DNA of 64,000 nucleotides. Source: JAJFUE01 sp039683515. GTDB lineage: Bacteria > Sumerlaeota > Sumerlaeia > MVZB01. Numbering within the stretch: position 1 is the first letter of the stretch; each line of letters starts with the position of its first letter. This document shows, piece after piece, positions 1 to 8,539 of the stretch. Position numbers and translations under genes: made by a program. The notes under the pieces were generated by a model, which was given only the letters and a program-made list of their open reading frames with translations, made no database searches and was not told the origin of the DNA. Where the stretch lies: the NCBI GenBank assembly GCA_039683515.1, contig JBDKRG010000003.1, forward strand, positions 68,496 through 132,495, written 5' to 3'.

Positions 1-2
1 GG

Positions 3-3000
3 CTGTACGCCTACGCGGCGTACATCACCGACACCGCCGCGACGACCCGCATCCTGAAAACGATCGCCGCCTCCAACCCGATCTGGCTGCACGTCACGCG
101 CTCGGGCGAGGACTGGCTGATGGAATACTCGGCCGACGGCGCGAACTGGTCGAGCGCGGGGCTGTTCACGCAGGCGTTCACGATGACGTCGATCGGGCCG
201 TTCGCCGGCAACTTCTCGGGGCCGGCCTACACGGCGGCGATCGATTACTTCTTCAACGACGCCGCGCCGATCGTGCCCGAGGACGGCCCGGGCCTGTCGC
301 TGACCGTCAACACCAGCGGCCAGGGGACGGCGCTGCGCACGCCGGACAAGAGCTCGTACACGACGGGCGAGGTCGTCGAGGTCGCGGCGGCCGCGGCGCC
401 GTCGTGGCGCTTCGCCGGGTGGAGCGGCGACACGACCGGCACGCTCAACCCCGTCCCGGTGACGATGACGCGCGACTGGGCAATGACCGCCAACTTCCAG
501 CAGTTCATCGTCGACCCGCGCGCGAGCGCGCAGGAAAACGCCGCGACGATCACGTGGACGACGCCGGAGCCGGCGACGAGCCGCGTCGACTACGGCCCGA
601 CGGCCGACTACGGCACCACGGCCCAGGACGCCGCGCTCGCGACGACGCACTCGCTGACGCTCGCCCCCCTGGCCGAGGGGACGCTCTACCATTACCGGAT
701 CGCCTCGGCCGACGCGGGCGGGACGGCGACCTCGAGCGCGGACATGACGTTCTCGACCGGCTCGTCGGCGGCGATCGTGTCGGACGACTTCTTGGGCGCG
801 ACGCTCAAGCCGATATGGACGTTCGTCAACCCGCTCTCGGACGCGACGCTGACCATGACGGGGACGCAGGCGCGGATCGACGTCCCCGCCGGCACCCACG
901 AGCTGTGGACGAGCGGCATGATGGCGCCGCGGCTCGAGCAGCAGGTCGCCGACGCCGCTTTCGAGATCGAGGCGAAATTCGAGTCGACGCTGAGCGCGGC
1001 GTACCAGGAAATGGGGGTGTTCGCCAGGGAAAGCGCGAACAAGTTCCTGCGGATCGAGTTCTACCATGACGGGTCGCGGACGCACCTGTACGCGGCGGCG
1101 CTGCTCAACGGCTCGCCGACCACCTTCTTCGACAAGACGATCTCCACCGGCAATCCGCAGCTGCTGCGGGTCGGGCGCGCCGGCGACACCTGGACGGTCT
1201 CCTACCAGACCGAATCGGCGGGCTGGACGGCGGGCGGGTCGTTCACGTACGCGATGGCCGTCGCGGCCGTGGGGCCGCACGCCGGCAACCTGGGGGCGGC
1301 CAACACCGTCATCATCGATTACTTCTTCAACACCGCCACGCCGATCTCGCCCGAGGACAACGCATCCTACTCGCTGACCGTGAACGTGAACGGCAACGGG
1401 AGCGTGACGAGGGAGCCGGATCAGTCCGCCTACCAGGCGGGCGAGGTCGTGACGCTGACGGCGATCCCCGGCGACGCGACGACGCAGTTCGCGGGGTGGT
1501 CGGGGGCGCTGACCGGCAGCCAGAACCCGGCGCAGCTGACGATCCAGGGCGACAGCGCGGTGACGGCGAATTTCGCGCCATCCAGCGCGACGACGTTCGA
1601 CATCTGGTACGGCGACACCCAGCGGTTCGGGCAGATCGGCAAGCCCCAGGTGTGGGTCGACGTCCTGGGCACCGTCAGCGACGGCGACGGGATCTCGGCG
1701 CTGACCTACTCGCTCAACGGGGGCGAATACAAGGCGCTGTCGGTCGGCCCCGACGGCCGCAGGCTCCAGGGGGCCGGCGACTTCGACGTGCAGTTGGCGT
1801 TCACCGAACTGGCGGCGGGAACCAACACGATCGTGCTGCGGGCGGTCGACAGCCTCGGCAACGTCACCCTCAAGACCGTCACGGTCGACTACATCGACGG
1901 GGTGATCCCGGACACGAACCTGAGCGCGCAATGGACCACGACGACGCTGCTCACCGAAACCGTGCAGCCGGTCGACGGGCGCTGGTCCTCGAGCGACGCG
2001 GGGGCGAAGAACGGGACGATCGGATACGACCGGCTGATCGCGATCGGCGACATGAGCTGGACCGATTACGAAATCACGGTGCCGATCACCGTGCACAGCT
2101 GGGATCCGGCGGGCATCGGCGGGATCAACGGCTACCCGGGCGCGGGGTTCATCCTCCGCTGGAACGGCCACACGAACGACCCGCCGGTGGCGACGCAGCC
2201 GCTCAGCGGCTGGAACCCGTTCGGCAACGTCGTCTGGTATCACTGGGACGACGGCGGCGGGGTGTCGAGCACGTTCGAGGATGGCAACCTGAACGACACG
2301 AGCGGCCAGGTGCTGCAACTCAACGTCCCCTACATCTACAAAGTCCGCGTCGAGACGGTCCCGGGGGTGGGGACGCTCTACAGCAAGAAGGTGTGGCCGC
2401 AGGCGAGCGTCGAGCCGACGAGCTGGACGAAGCAGGCGTACGGCGTCACCGCGGTCGGCCACGGCTCGATCCTGTTCCTCGCGCACTGGACGCAAATGAC
2501 GGTCGGCGACATTACGATCCGGTCGACGGTCGCGCCGATCAACTCGATATCGGTCAGCGCGGGGACCAGCCAGGCGGCGATCAGCTGGCAGACGACGCAG
2601 CCCCGAACGAGCGTCGTCGATTACGGCCTGACGGCGGCGTACGAGCTGGGGCGCGTCAGCGACGCCACGCTCCGGACGAGCCACACGCTCAGCCTGGGGG
2701 GGCTTGCGCAGGGGACGCTGTATCACTACCGGATCTCGGGCGCGGCCGCCGACGGGACGACCGAATCGACGAGCGACATGACGTTCCAGTCGGCCACCGC
2801 GCAGACGATTCGGTCGGACAACTTCAACGCGACGGCGCTCGACGCCTCGATCTGGACGTTCGTCAACCCGGTCGGCGACGCGACGCTGACGATGAACGGC
2901 TCGGAGGCGCAAATCTACCTGCCGGCCGGATCGGACCACGACGCCTGGACGGCCGGCAACCGGACCGGCCGCCTGATGCAGCCGGCCAATGACGGGGATT

Positions 3001-3407
3001 TCCAGATCGAGGCCGGATTCACCTCGAGCCTGACGGCCACCTATCAGTTCCACGGCCTTATCGTGGAACAGGACGCCACGCATTACCTGCGATTCGACGC
3101 CGTGCGCAGCGGCGGCTCGGTCTACGCCTACTGCGCCCAGCTAAGCGGCACAAGCGTCTCGACGAAGCTGAACCGGGCCATCCCCGCCGCCGCGCCGCTG
3201 CATCTGAGGGTCGGCCGCTCCGGATCGACGTGGACGTACGATTACTCCACGGACGGGACGACGTGGACGCGGGCGGTCAGCTTCAACGCGGCCCTGACGG
3301 TGACGAAGGTCGGCGTCATGGTCGGCAACGCCGAGGGGAGCAGTTCGCCGGCCTACGCCGGGCGCATCGATTACTTCAACAACACGGCCGCGCCGGCGCA
3401 AAATTAG
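3..3407 (+). CDS. Large secreted multidomain surface protein (5'-truncated)
   Basis: The reading frame is open to the left edge, so the start lies outside the window; 1134 residues are visible. Modules repeat in order: the end of a concanavalin/LamG-like beta-sandwich (to about nt 280), an InlB-type repeat (nt 295-505), a fibronectin III/phosphatase-N-like domain ending in LYHYRI (nt 510-765), a second LamG-like domain (nt 775-1350), a second InlB-type repeat (nt 1370-1580), an Ig/cadherin-like segment (nt 1590-1900), a larger beta-sandwich (nt 1910-2520), another FnIII (nt 2530-2800) and a final LamG-like domain. The three sandwich copies end in similar IDYFFN/IDYFNN strings. Such proteins are normally exported adhesins or polysaccharide-binding proteins. 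No enzyme motif or C-terminal anchor is seen, and the signal peptide would be outside the window. The function as adhesin or glycan binder is inferred. Confidence 0.8.
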   Translation: MYAYAAYITDTAATTRILKTIAASNPIWLHVTRSGEDWLMEYSADGANWSSAGLFTQAFTMTSIGPFAGNFSGPAYTAAIDYFFNDAAPIVPEDGPGLSLTVNTSGQGTALRTPDKSSYTTGEVVEVAAAAAPSWRFAGWSGDTTGTLNPVPVTMTRDWAMTANFQQFIVDPRASAQENAATITWTTPEPATSRVDYGPTADYGTTAQDAALATTHSLTLAPLAEGTLYHYRIASADAGGTATSSADMTFSTGSSAAIVSDDFLGATLKPIWTFVNPLSDATLTMTGTQARIDVPAGTHELWTSGMMAPRLEQQVADAAFEIEAKFESTLSAAYQEMGVFARESANKFLRIEFYHDGSRTHLYAAALLNGSPTTFFDKTISTGNPQLLRVGRAGDTWTVSYQTESAGWTAGGSFTYAMAVAAVGPHAGNLGAANTVIIDYFFNTATPISPEDNASYSLTVNVNGNGSVTREPDQSAYQAGEVVTLTAIPGDATTQFAGWSGALTGSQNPAQLTIQGDSAVTANFAPSSATTFDIWYGDTQRFGQIGKPQVWVDVLGTVSDGDGISALTYSLNGGEYKALSVGPDGRRLQGAGDFDVQLAFTELAAGTNTIVLRAVDSLGNVTLKTVTVDYIDGVIPDTNLSAQWTTTTLLTETVQPVDGRWSSSDAGAKNGTIGYDRLIAIGDMSWTDYEITVPITVHSWDPAGIGGINGYPGAGFILRWNGHTNDPPVATQPLSGWNPFGNVVWYHWDDGGGVSSTFEDGNLNDTSGQVLQLNVPYIYKVRVETVPGVGTLYSKKVWPQASVEPTSWTKQAYGVTAVGHGSILFLAHWTQMTVGDITIRSTVAPINSISVSAGTSQAAISWQTTQPRTSVVDYGLTAAYELGRVSDATLRTSHTLSLGGLAQGTLYHYRISGAAADGTTESTSDMTFQSATAQTIRSDNFNATALDASIWTFVNPVGDATLTMNGSEAQIYLPAGSDHDAWTAGNRTGRLMQPANDGDFQIEAGFTSSLTATYQFHGLIVEQDATHYLRFDAVRSGGSVYAYCAQLSGTSVSTKLNRAIPAAAPLHLRVGRSGSTWTYDYSTDGTTWTRAVSFNAALTVTKVGVMVGNAEGSSSPAYAGRIDYFNNTAAPAQN

Positions 3408-3420
3408 GGCGGGGTTCGTC

Positions 3421-4317
3421 ATGGCGCCCACAGTCACCATTGGCCTGCCGGTCCACAACGGCGAGCGTTTCCTGGCCGAGGCGATCGAGGCCGTTCTCGG
3501 CCAGACGTTCCATGACCTCGAGCTGATCATCTCGGACAACGCCTCGACGGACGGCACGGAGCCGATCGCGCGCCGCTATGCCGGCGCCGACCCGCGCGTC
3601 GTCTACGTGCGCGGCCCGGCCAACCGCGGCGCGGCGTGGAATTACAACCACGTCGTCGAGCTGGCCCGCGGCAGGTACTTCAAGTGGCAGGCCCACGACG
3701 ACCTGATCGATCCGACCTACATCGAGAAATGCCTCGCCGTCCTGGAACGGGACCCGGGGGTGGCGCTCGCTTACGGCCTGACGCGGTTCATCGACGAGAA
3801 CGGGCAAACCATCGGGCAGTGGGACGACCGGCTTCACCTGAGCGCCGCGACCGCGCACGAACGGCTGGGGCTCATGCTGGCGAGGGCCGGAATGTGCAAC
3901 ACCGTCATGGGGCTGATGCCCACCGGCGTCCTGCGGCGCACGCGCGGGATCGACCGGTTCCGCGGATCCGATTACGTGCTCCTCGCCGAATTGGCCATGC
4001 TCGGCCGGATCGCCGAGATCCCGGCCGCCCGGTTTTACCGGAGGATTCACGCGGGATCGTATCAGCGGGCCAACCGGACCGGCCGTGCGATTCAGCGCTG
4101 GCTCGACCCGAGCCTCGACGGCGAGCCGCGGCTGGCGGGCGTCCGGCTGTGGCTGGAATTCGTCCGTTCCGTGTGGCGGATGGAGCTGGCCCCCGCCGAG
4201 CGGCTGGCCTGCCTGTGGGCGGTGCGCCAGTGGCCCAAGGCCAGGCTGCGCGACATGCTCGGCCGCTGCCGACGGCACGCCTTCTCCTCAATCCAGGGTT
4301 TCCTGCAAATGCCTTAG
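3421..4317 (+). CDS. Glycosyltransferase family 2
   Basis: The 298-residue protein begins with a GT-A fold signature (VTIGLPVHNGE, then SDNASTDGT around residue 40). A QAHDDL acidic motif near residue 90 probably coordinates the metal and nucleotide sugar. The start 13 bases after the surface-protein stop is supported by a GGGCGGGG tract. It should transfer a sugar from a nucleotide donor to a growing glycan on the cytoplasmic face. It is the only plus-strand gene of the polysaccharide locus and converges on the next gene with only 10 bases between stops. Donor and acceptor are unknown. Confidence 0.85.
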   Translation: MAPTVTIGLPVHNGERFLAEAIEAVLGQTFHDLELIISDNASTDGTEPIARRYAGADPRVVYVRGPANRGAAWNYNHVVELARGRYFKWQAHDDLIDPTYIEKCLAVLERDPGVALAYGLTRFIDENGQTIGQWDDRLHLSAATAHERLGLMLARAGMCNTVMGLMPTGVLRRTRGIDRFRGSDYVLLAELAMLGRIAEIPAARFYRRIHAGSYQRANRTGRAIQRWLDPSLDGEPRLAGVRLWLEFVRSVWRMELAPAERLACLWAVRQWPKARLRDMLGRCRRHAFSSIQGFLQMP

Positions 4318-4327
4318 TCCCTCCGCA

Positions 4328-5593
4328 TCAGACGCTGCCGGAGAATTCGGGTTCCCCGCTCACGACGCGCGGCTGCGGGATGGGGATGATGAAGCTCCCG
4401 CCGCGGTCGAGGTATTCCTTCTGCGCGGCGATGATTTCATCGGCGTAATTCCAGGCCAGCAGGAGCACGCAATCGGGCATGTCCTGGACAAGCCGCTCGG
4501 GCGGATGGATCGGCAGGCGGCTGCCGACCGTGTAGAAGCCGTGCTTGTGGGGGTTGCCGTCGACGGCGTAATCGATAGTTTCGCGGCCGAGGCCGAGGTA
4601 ACAGAGCAGCGTCGTGGCCATGCCGCCGCCGGCCCCGTACGCGACAATGCGTCCGCCCCGGCTCTTTTTCCGGCCGATCAGGGCAAGCAACTCGTTCCTG
4701 TTTTCGGCCATGCGCGACACGAAACGCCTGTAATAATCGGGCCGGCCCATCCCGCCGGCGTCCTCGCCGTCCAGAAGCCGGCGCACGGCGGCGTCGGGGC
4801 CGGCCTCCAGTTCGAACGTGGCGCGCAGGGAGCCGCCCATCACGTCCGGAAGCATGCGCACGCCGTTCATGCCGAGGCCGTGGCGGCGGAACAGGCCGTC
4901 GAGCGCAGTGGCCGAGAAGTAACCGACGTTGCCGTGATAAATCATGTCCCAGACGCAATCGTCGATCATTCGGCCCAGGTACGGCGACTGGATCACGACC
5001 GCGCCCCCCTCGCGCAGAAGCATCCTCACGCCGGCCGCAAAATCGTCCGGGTTTTCAACGAGGTTGATCATGTTGTTGGCGATGATCACGTCGGCGCGCC
5101 TCCCCTCGGCGCGGAGCCGGGCGGCCAGGGCGGCGTTGAAGAACTCGCAGACGGTGGGGACGCCGACCCGCTCGGCCTCCCGCGCCGGCCCAAGGGCGGG
5201 GTCGATGCCGAGCACGTCGATGCCGCACGCGGCGAATTCCCTGAGCATGTAGCCGTCGTTGCTTCCGATCTCCATCACGAGGCTGCCGGGACCGAGATTG
5301 CGGCGCCGGATCAATTCGTCGGCGCACTCGGCCGACAGCCTCACCATCGACGGGATGAGCGAGCTGTAATAATGGTAATCGGGGCGATAGATCATCGAGG
5401 GCGGCGCGGCGCGCCCGAGTTGGACGAACGTGCAATCGTGGCAAAACATCAGCTCGATGGGGAAGGCCGGCTCGGGCAGGTCCAACTCGTCTTCGGCGAT
5501 CAGGTTTTCGGCGAGCGGAACCGATCCGAGCGACAGGAAGGTTTCTATGTTTTCGCCGCCGCACGAGCGGCAACGGGTGATGATTTCTTCCAT
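4328..5593 (-). CDS. SAM-dependent sugar C-methyltransferase with N-terminal zinc finger
   Basis: The 421-residue protein has the three-part layout of TylC3/NovU-type C-methyltransferases. An N-terminal zinc-binding module has CRSCGG near residue 8 and CHDC near residue 50. The class I SAM fold follows with VMEIGSNDGYML. The C-terminal domain has GAGGGMATTLL and DGNPHKHG. The family adds a methyl group to a keto-sugar carbon on a nucleotide sugar, making branched deoxysugars. Its start lies 7 bases from the stop of the upstream PIG-L gene, so the two are probably co-transcribed. It is one of four such paralogues within 7 kb. The substrate is unknown. Confidence 0.85.
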   Translation of the reverse strand: MEEIITRCRSCGGENIETFLSLGSVPLAENLIAEDELDLPEPAFPIELMFCHDCTFVQLGRAAPPSMIYRPDYHYYSSLIPSMVRLSAECADELIRRRNLGPGSLVMEIGSNDGYMLREFAACGIDVLGIDPALGPAREAERVGVPTVCEFFNAALAARLRAEGRRADVIIANNMINLVENPDDFAAGVRMLLREGGAVVIQSPYLGRMIDDCVWDMIYHGNVGYFSATALDGLFRRHGLGMNGVRMLPDVMGGSLRATFELEAGPDAAVRRLLDGEDAGGMGRPDYYRRFVSRMAENRNELLALIGRKKSRGGRIVAYGAGGGMATTLLCYLGLGRETIDYAVDGNPHKHGFYTVGSRLPIHPPERLVQDMPDCVLLLAWNYADEIIAAQKEYLDRGGSFIIPIPQPRVVSGEPEFSGSV

Positions 5594-5599
5594 GACGAT

Positions 5600-6244
5600 T
5601 CATTCCTCTTCCTCGAGGATGATTTTGCGGCCGTAAAAGGCCTCGGCGTATTTCGTGGAGCAGTTGCATTCGACGCCGCGCAGCCGCATCAGCCCGCGAA
5701 ACACCTCGGGCTCAAACCACGGCTTGCGGGCTTGCGAGGGGAAACACCGCATCAGGCAATCGATTTTCCGCGCGACCAGGTCTTCGGCGGCGGGCACGAA
5801 CACGTTCGGCGCGCCGAGGTCGCCGTCGTACTTGGGGATCTCGTATTCGAGGATCTGGTGGTGACGCCAGGTGTTCCACGTCAGCTCGCTGACCAGCCGG
5901 TGGTCCTGGTGCAGGTCGCCGCGGCAGTGGGTCAGGATCAGGCCGGGTTGGATCTTCGCCTTGAGATCCTCGAAGAGATCCTTGATCACCGCGCCGGTGT
6001 AGGGGAAAAACCCGTCGCGGAATTCGTGAAGCTGGATCGAGCGGCTGGCGAACCCGGCGGTGAATGCCTCGGCACTCGCGCGGGCCTCGTCGCGGCGCGC
6101 GCCGCTGGCCGAAAAAACGATCCAGTGGACCTGCGCGCCGGGGAACCGCCGGGCCAGCCCGAGCACGGTCGCGCCGCAGCCGATTTCAATGTCGTCGGCG
6201 TGGGCGCCGACGCAGAGGATGGTGTCGAGTTTCGACAGTTCCAT
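5600..6244 (-). CDS. PIG-L/LmbE family deacetylase
   Basis: The 214-residue protein starts with the zinc-binding signature GAHADD (residues about 13-18) and carries a second metal motif HQDH near residue 113. Both are diagnostic of the LmbE/PIG-L fold. Members hydrolyse N-acetyl groups from glucosamine-type sugars, so this enzyme probably de-N-acetylates an amino sugar or intermediate made by the cluster. It is 7 bases upstream of a C-methyltransferase gene on the same strand. The length is usual for the family. The actual substrate cannot be read from sequence. Confidence 0.85.
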   Translation of the reverse strand: MELSKLDTILCVGAHADDIEIGCGATVLGLARRFPGAQVHWIVFSASGARRDEARASAEAFTAGFASRSIQLHEFRDGFFPYTGAVIKDLFEDLKAKIQPGLILTHCRGDLHQDHRLVSELTWNTWRHHQILEYEIPKYDGDLGAPNVFVPAAEDLVARKIDCLMRCFPSQARKPWFEPEVFRGLMRLRGVECNCSTKYAEAFYGRKIILEEEE

Positions 6245-6253
6245 GTGCTATCC

Positions 6254-6330
6254 CATTCGTGCCCGTGCTCGTAATCGTGATCGCGAATCACCGATGCCCT
6301 GGGTTTCTCGATTTGCGATTACGAGCGCGA
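6254..6330. repeat. Degenerate GATTAC/GAGCAC-type repeat
   Basis: Two divergent half-copies of the dispersed repeat (CGTGCTCGTAATCGTGATCG and CGATTTGCGATTACGAGCGC) lie in inverted orientation in the gap between the cytidylyltransferase stop and the PIG-L start. They could form an imperfect hairpin. Confidence 0.6.
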
Positions 6331-6334
6331 AAAT

Positions 6335-7171
6335 TTATTCAGCCGCACTTCGCACATTCAATAATTCACTCGGGGTATGCGTCCCGGACCCGTTCTTCCA
6401 CAGTTCCCACGGGGCCCGGCCGTGGCTGTACATATCCTCGAACTCCTGCTTGTCCTTGAACGTGTCCATGCACTGCCAGAAGCGCTCGTAATGGAACGCG
6501 TGCAGGCGCTTCTCGTCGATCAAGCGCTGGAACGGCTCGGCCACGAGTTCCTCGCCCTCGTTCATGTAGTCGAAGATCTCCGGGCGCATCGCGAAGAAGC
6601 CGCCGTTGATCCAGACGTCGGACTGGTGGACATCGCGGATCGCGGTCACCTGGCTCTTCGCGTCGAACTGGACGAGGTGGAAACTGGTGCACGGCCGCAC
6701 GCACAGGAAGCTCGCCACCGACTCGGGCCGGCGCTGGAAGTCGCGGATCATGAGGCGCAGGTCGAGGTCGGTCAGCGCGTCGCTGTAGTTGGCGAGGAAC
6801 ATCGGCTCGTCCTGGACGTACCGGCGCACCATGCGCAGCCGCCCGCCGATGTTGGTCTCCATCCCCGTGTCGATGAACGTGATCGTCCAGTTGTCGATGT
6901 CGCGGTTGAGCAGGTGGACCTGCTCGCCGCCGCCCGGCCTGAGCACGAAGTCGTTGGACAGGCACTCGTTGTAGTTCAGGAAGTAGTTCTTGATGTAATC
7001 GGCCTTGTAGCCGAGGCACAGGATGAAATCGGTGTGGCCGAAATGGGCGTAGTACTTCATCACGTGCCACAGCACGGGGCGGTACCCGATGCAGATCATC
7101 GGCTTGGGGATCTGCTCGGAATAATCGCGCAGCCGCATCCCCTTGCCCCCGCAGAACAGGACGACTTTCAT
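6335..7171 (-). CDS. rfbF: Glucose-1-phosphate cytidylyltransferase-like nucleotidyltransferase
   Basis: The 278-residue protein opens with the nucleotidyltransferase signature GGKGMRLRDYSEQIPKPM and continues with the RfbF-type features GYKADYIKNYFLNY, NIGGRL and WINGGFF. RfbF makes CDP-glucose from CTP and glucose-1-phosphate, the entry step to CDP-linked deoxysugars. I place the start at MKVVLF because GAGGAGGT lies just upstream. An in-frame extension of 24 codons is only the GGATTGC repeat being read through. No CDP-glucose 4,6-dehydratase is recognisable nearby, so the downstream pathway is incomplete here. Confidence 0.85.
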   Translation of the reverse strand: MKVVLFCGGKGMRLRDYSEQIPKPMICIGYRPVLWHVMKYYAHFGHTDFILCLGYKADYIKNYFLNYNECLSNDFVLRPGGGEQVHLLNRDIDNWTITFIDTGMETNIGGRLRMVRRYVQDEPMFLANYSDALTDLDLRLMIRDFQRRPESVASFLCVRPCTSFHLVQFDAKSQVTAIRDVHQSDVWINGGFFAMRPEIFDYMNEGEELVAEPFQRLIDEKRLHAFHYERFWQCMDTFKDKQEFEDMYSHGRAPWELWKNGSGTHTPSELLNVRSAAE

Positions 7172-7185
7172 GGCATAACCTCCTC

Positions 7186-7244
7186 GATTGCGGATTGCGG
7201 AATGCGGAATGAAAATCCGAAATCCGCAATCCGCAATCCGCAAT
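7186..7244. repeat. GGATTGC-family repeat, inverted arrangement
   Basis: A tract ATTGCGGATTGCGGAATGCGG is followed by its near complement (ATCCGCAATCCGCAATCCGC), giving a hairpin between the methyltransferase stop and the cytidylyltransferase ribosome-binding site. The same unit recurs near 15.3, 39.2 and 63.8 kb. Confidence 0.8.
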
Positions 7245-8536
7245 TACTCATAGACGGTTATCTCCGGGATCGGGACGACGAACCGGCCGCCCCAGTCGCG
7301 GATGTACGCGTTCTGCTCGATAATCTCGTCCTTGAAATTCCACGGCAGGATGAACAGGTAATCCGGCCGCGCCTGGCGGATCATGTCGGGGTGATGGATC
7401 GGGATGCGCGTGCCGGGGAGGAACTTGCCCTGCTTGAACGTGTTGCGGTCGACGGTGAAGTCGATGAAGTCGGTGCGGATGCCGCAGTAGTTCAGGAGCG
7501 TGTTGCCCTTGCCGGGGGCGCCGTAGCCGACGACCGTCCGGCCCTCGCGCCGCGCCTCGATCAGGAAGGAGAGGATCTTGCGCTTGGTCTCCTTGACCTG
7601 CTCGTCGAAGGCGCTGTAGGCGGCCAGGGTGTCGAGGCCGGCCGCGGTCTCCATCGCGCGCATCTCGAGGACGCGCTCGCAGACGGGCTTGGAGTTGTCC
7701 TCGGCATGGCGGCCGTAGATCCGGAGCGATCCGCCGTGCGTCGGCAGTTCCTCGACGTCGAACAGGGTGAGGCCGTGGCGGGCGAAGATCTTCTCGGCCG
7801 TCATGAACGAGAAATACGAGAAGTGCTCGTGGTAAATCGTGTCGAACTGGTTCTCGCGCATGAGGCGCAGCAGGTGCGGGAACTCCATCGTGAGCACCCC
7901 GGCCGGCTTGAGCGCGATCTTCATCCCGGCGACGAAATCGTTGAGGTCGGGGACCTGCGCCAGGACGTTGTTGCCGAGGAGCAGGTCGGCCTGGAGGCCC
8001 TCGTTGACGAGTTCCCTGGCCGTGGCCACGCCGAAGAAATTGATGATCGTCGGCACGCCGCGCTCGATGGCGACCTTGGCGATGTTGCGCGCGGGCTCGA
8101 CGCCGATGGCCGGGATCCCCTCCTTGACGAAGTGCTGGAGGAGGTAGCCGTCGTTGCTGGCGATCTCGACGACGAGGCTGCGCCGGTCGAGCCCGAACCG
8201 GCGGGTGGCCATCTGCGCGTAGCGGCGCGCGTGCTCGACCCAGCTGTCGGCGTAGGACGAAAAATACGCGTATTCGGTGAAGATTTCCTCGGCCGAGACG
8301 AACTCGTCGAGCTGCGCCAGGAAGCACTGGTCGCAGATGTAGACGTGCAGCGGGTAGAACGGCTCCATCCGCATGAGCCGGTCGGCCGGCACGTAGCTTT
8401 CGCACAGCGGCGACATGCCCAGGTCGACGAGGGTGTGGTAGAGCGTCGCGCCGCAGAACCGGCAGGACGGCGCGCCGCCGGCCGGGTCGCGCTCGGCGCG
8501 CCGGGTTTCCTCGGACGGTCGTGTGAGTGTTGACAT
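7244..8536 (-). CDS. SAM-dependent sugar C-methyltransferase with zinc finger
   Basis: The 430-residue protein has an N-terminal zinc module (CRFCG near residue 25, CDQC near residue 69), a SAM-binding motif VVEIASNDGYLL and a C-terminal domain with GYGAPGKGNTLLNY followed by DRNTFKQGKFLPG. This matches the classical TylC3/NovU C-methyltransferase architecture most closely of the four paralogues here. It probably methylates a nucleotide-linked keto-deoxysugar. The stop lies next to the repeat upstream of the cytidylyltransferase gene, and the start is 3 bases from the stop of the next methyltransferase, so translation is probably coupled. The substrate is not known. Confidence 0.87.
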   Translation of the reverse strand: MSTLTRPSEETRRAERDPAGGAPSCRFCGATLYHTLVDLGMSPLCESYVPADRLMRMEPFYPLHVYICDQCFLAQLDEFVSAEEIFTEYAYFSSYADSWVEHARRYAQMATRRFGLDRRSLVVEIASNDGYLLQHFVKEGIPAIGVEPARNIAKVAIERGVPTIINFFGVATARELVNEGLQADLLLGNNVLAQVPDLNDFVAGMKIALKPAGVLTMEFPHLLRLMRENQFDTIYHEHFSYFSFMTAEKIFARHGLTLFDVEELPTHGGSLRIYGRHAEDNSKPVCERVLEMRAMETAAGLDTLAAYSAFDEQVKETKRKILSFLIEARREGRTVVGYGAPGKGNTLLNYCGIRTDFIDFTVDRNTFKQGKFLPGTRIPIHHPDMIRQARPDYLFILPWNFKDEIIEQNAYIRDWGGRFVVPIPEITVYE

Positions 8537-8539
8537 GCC

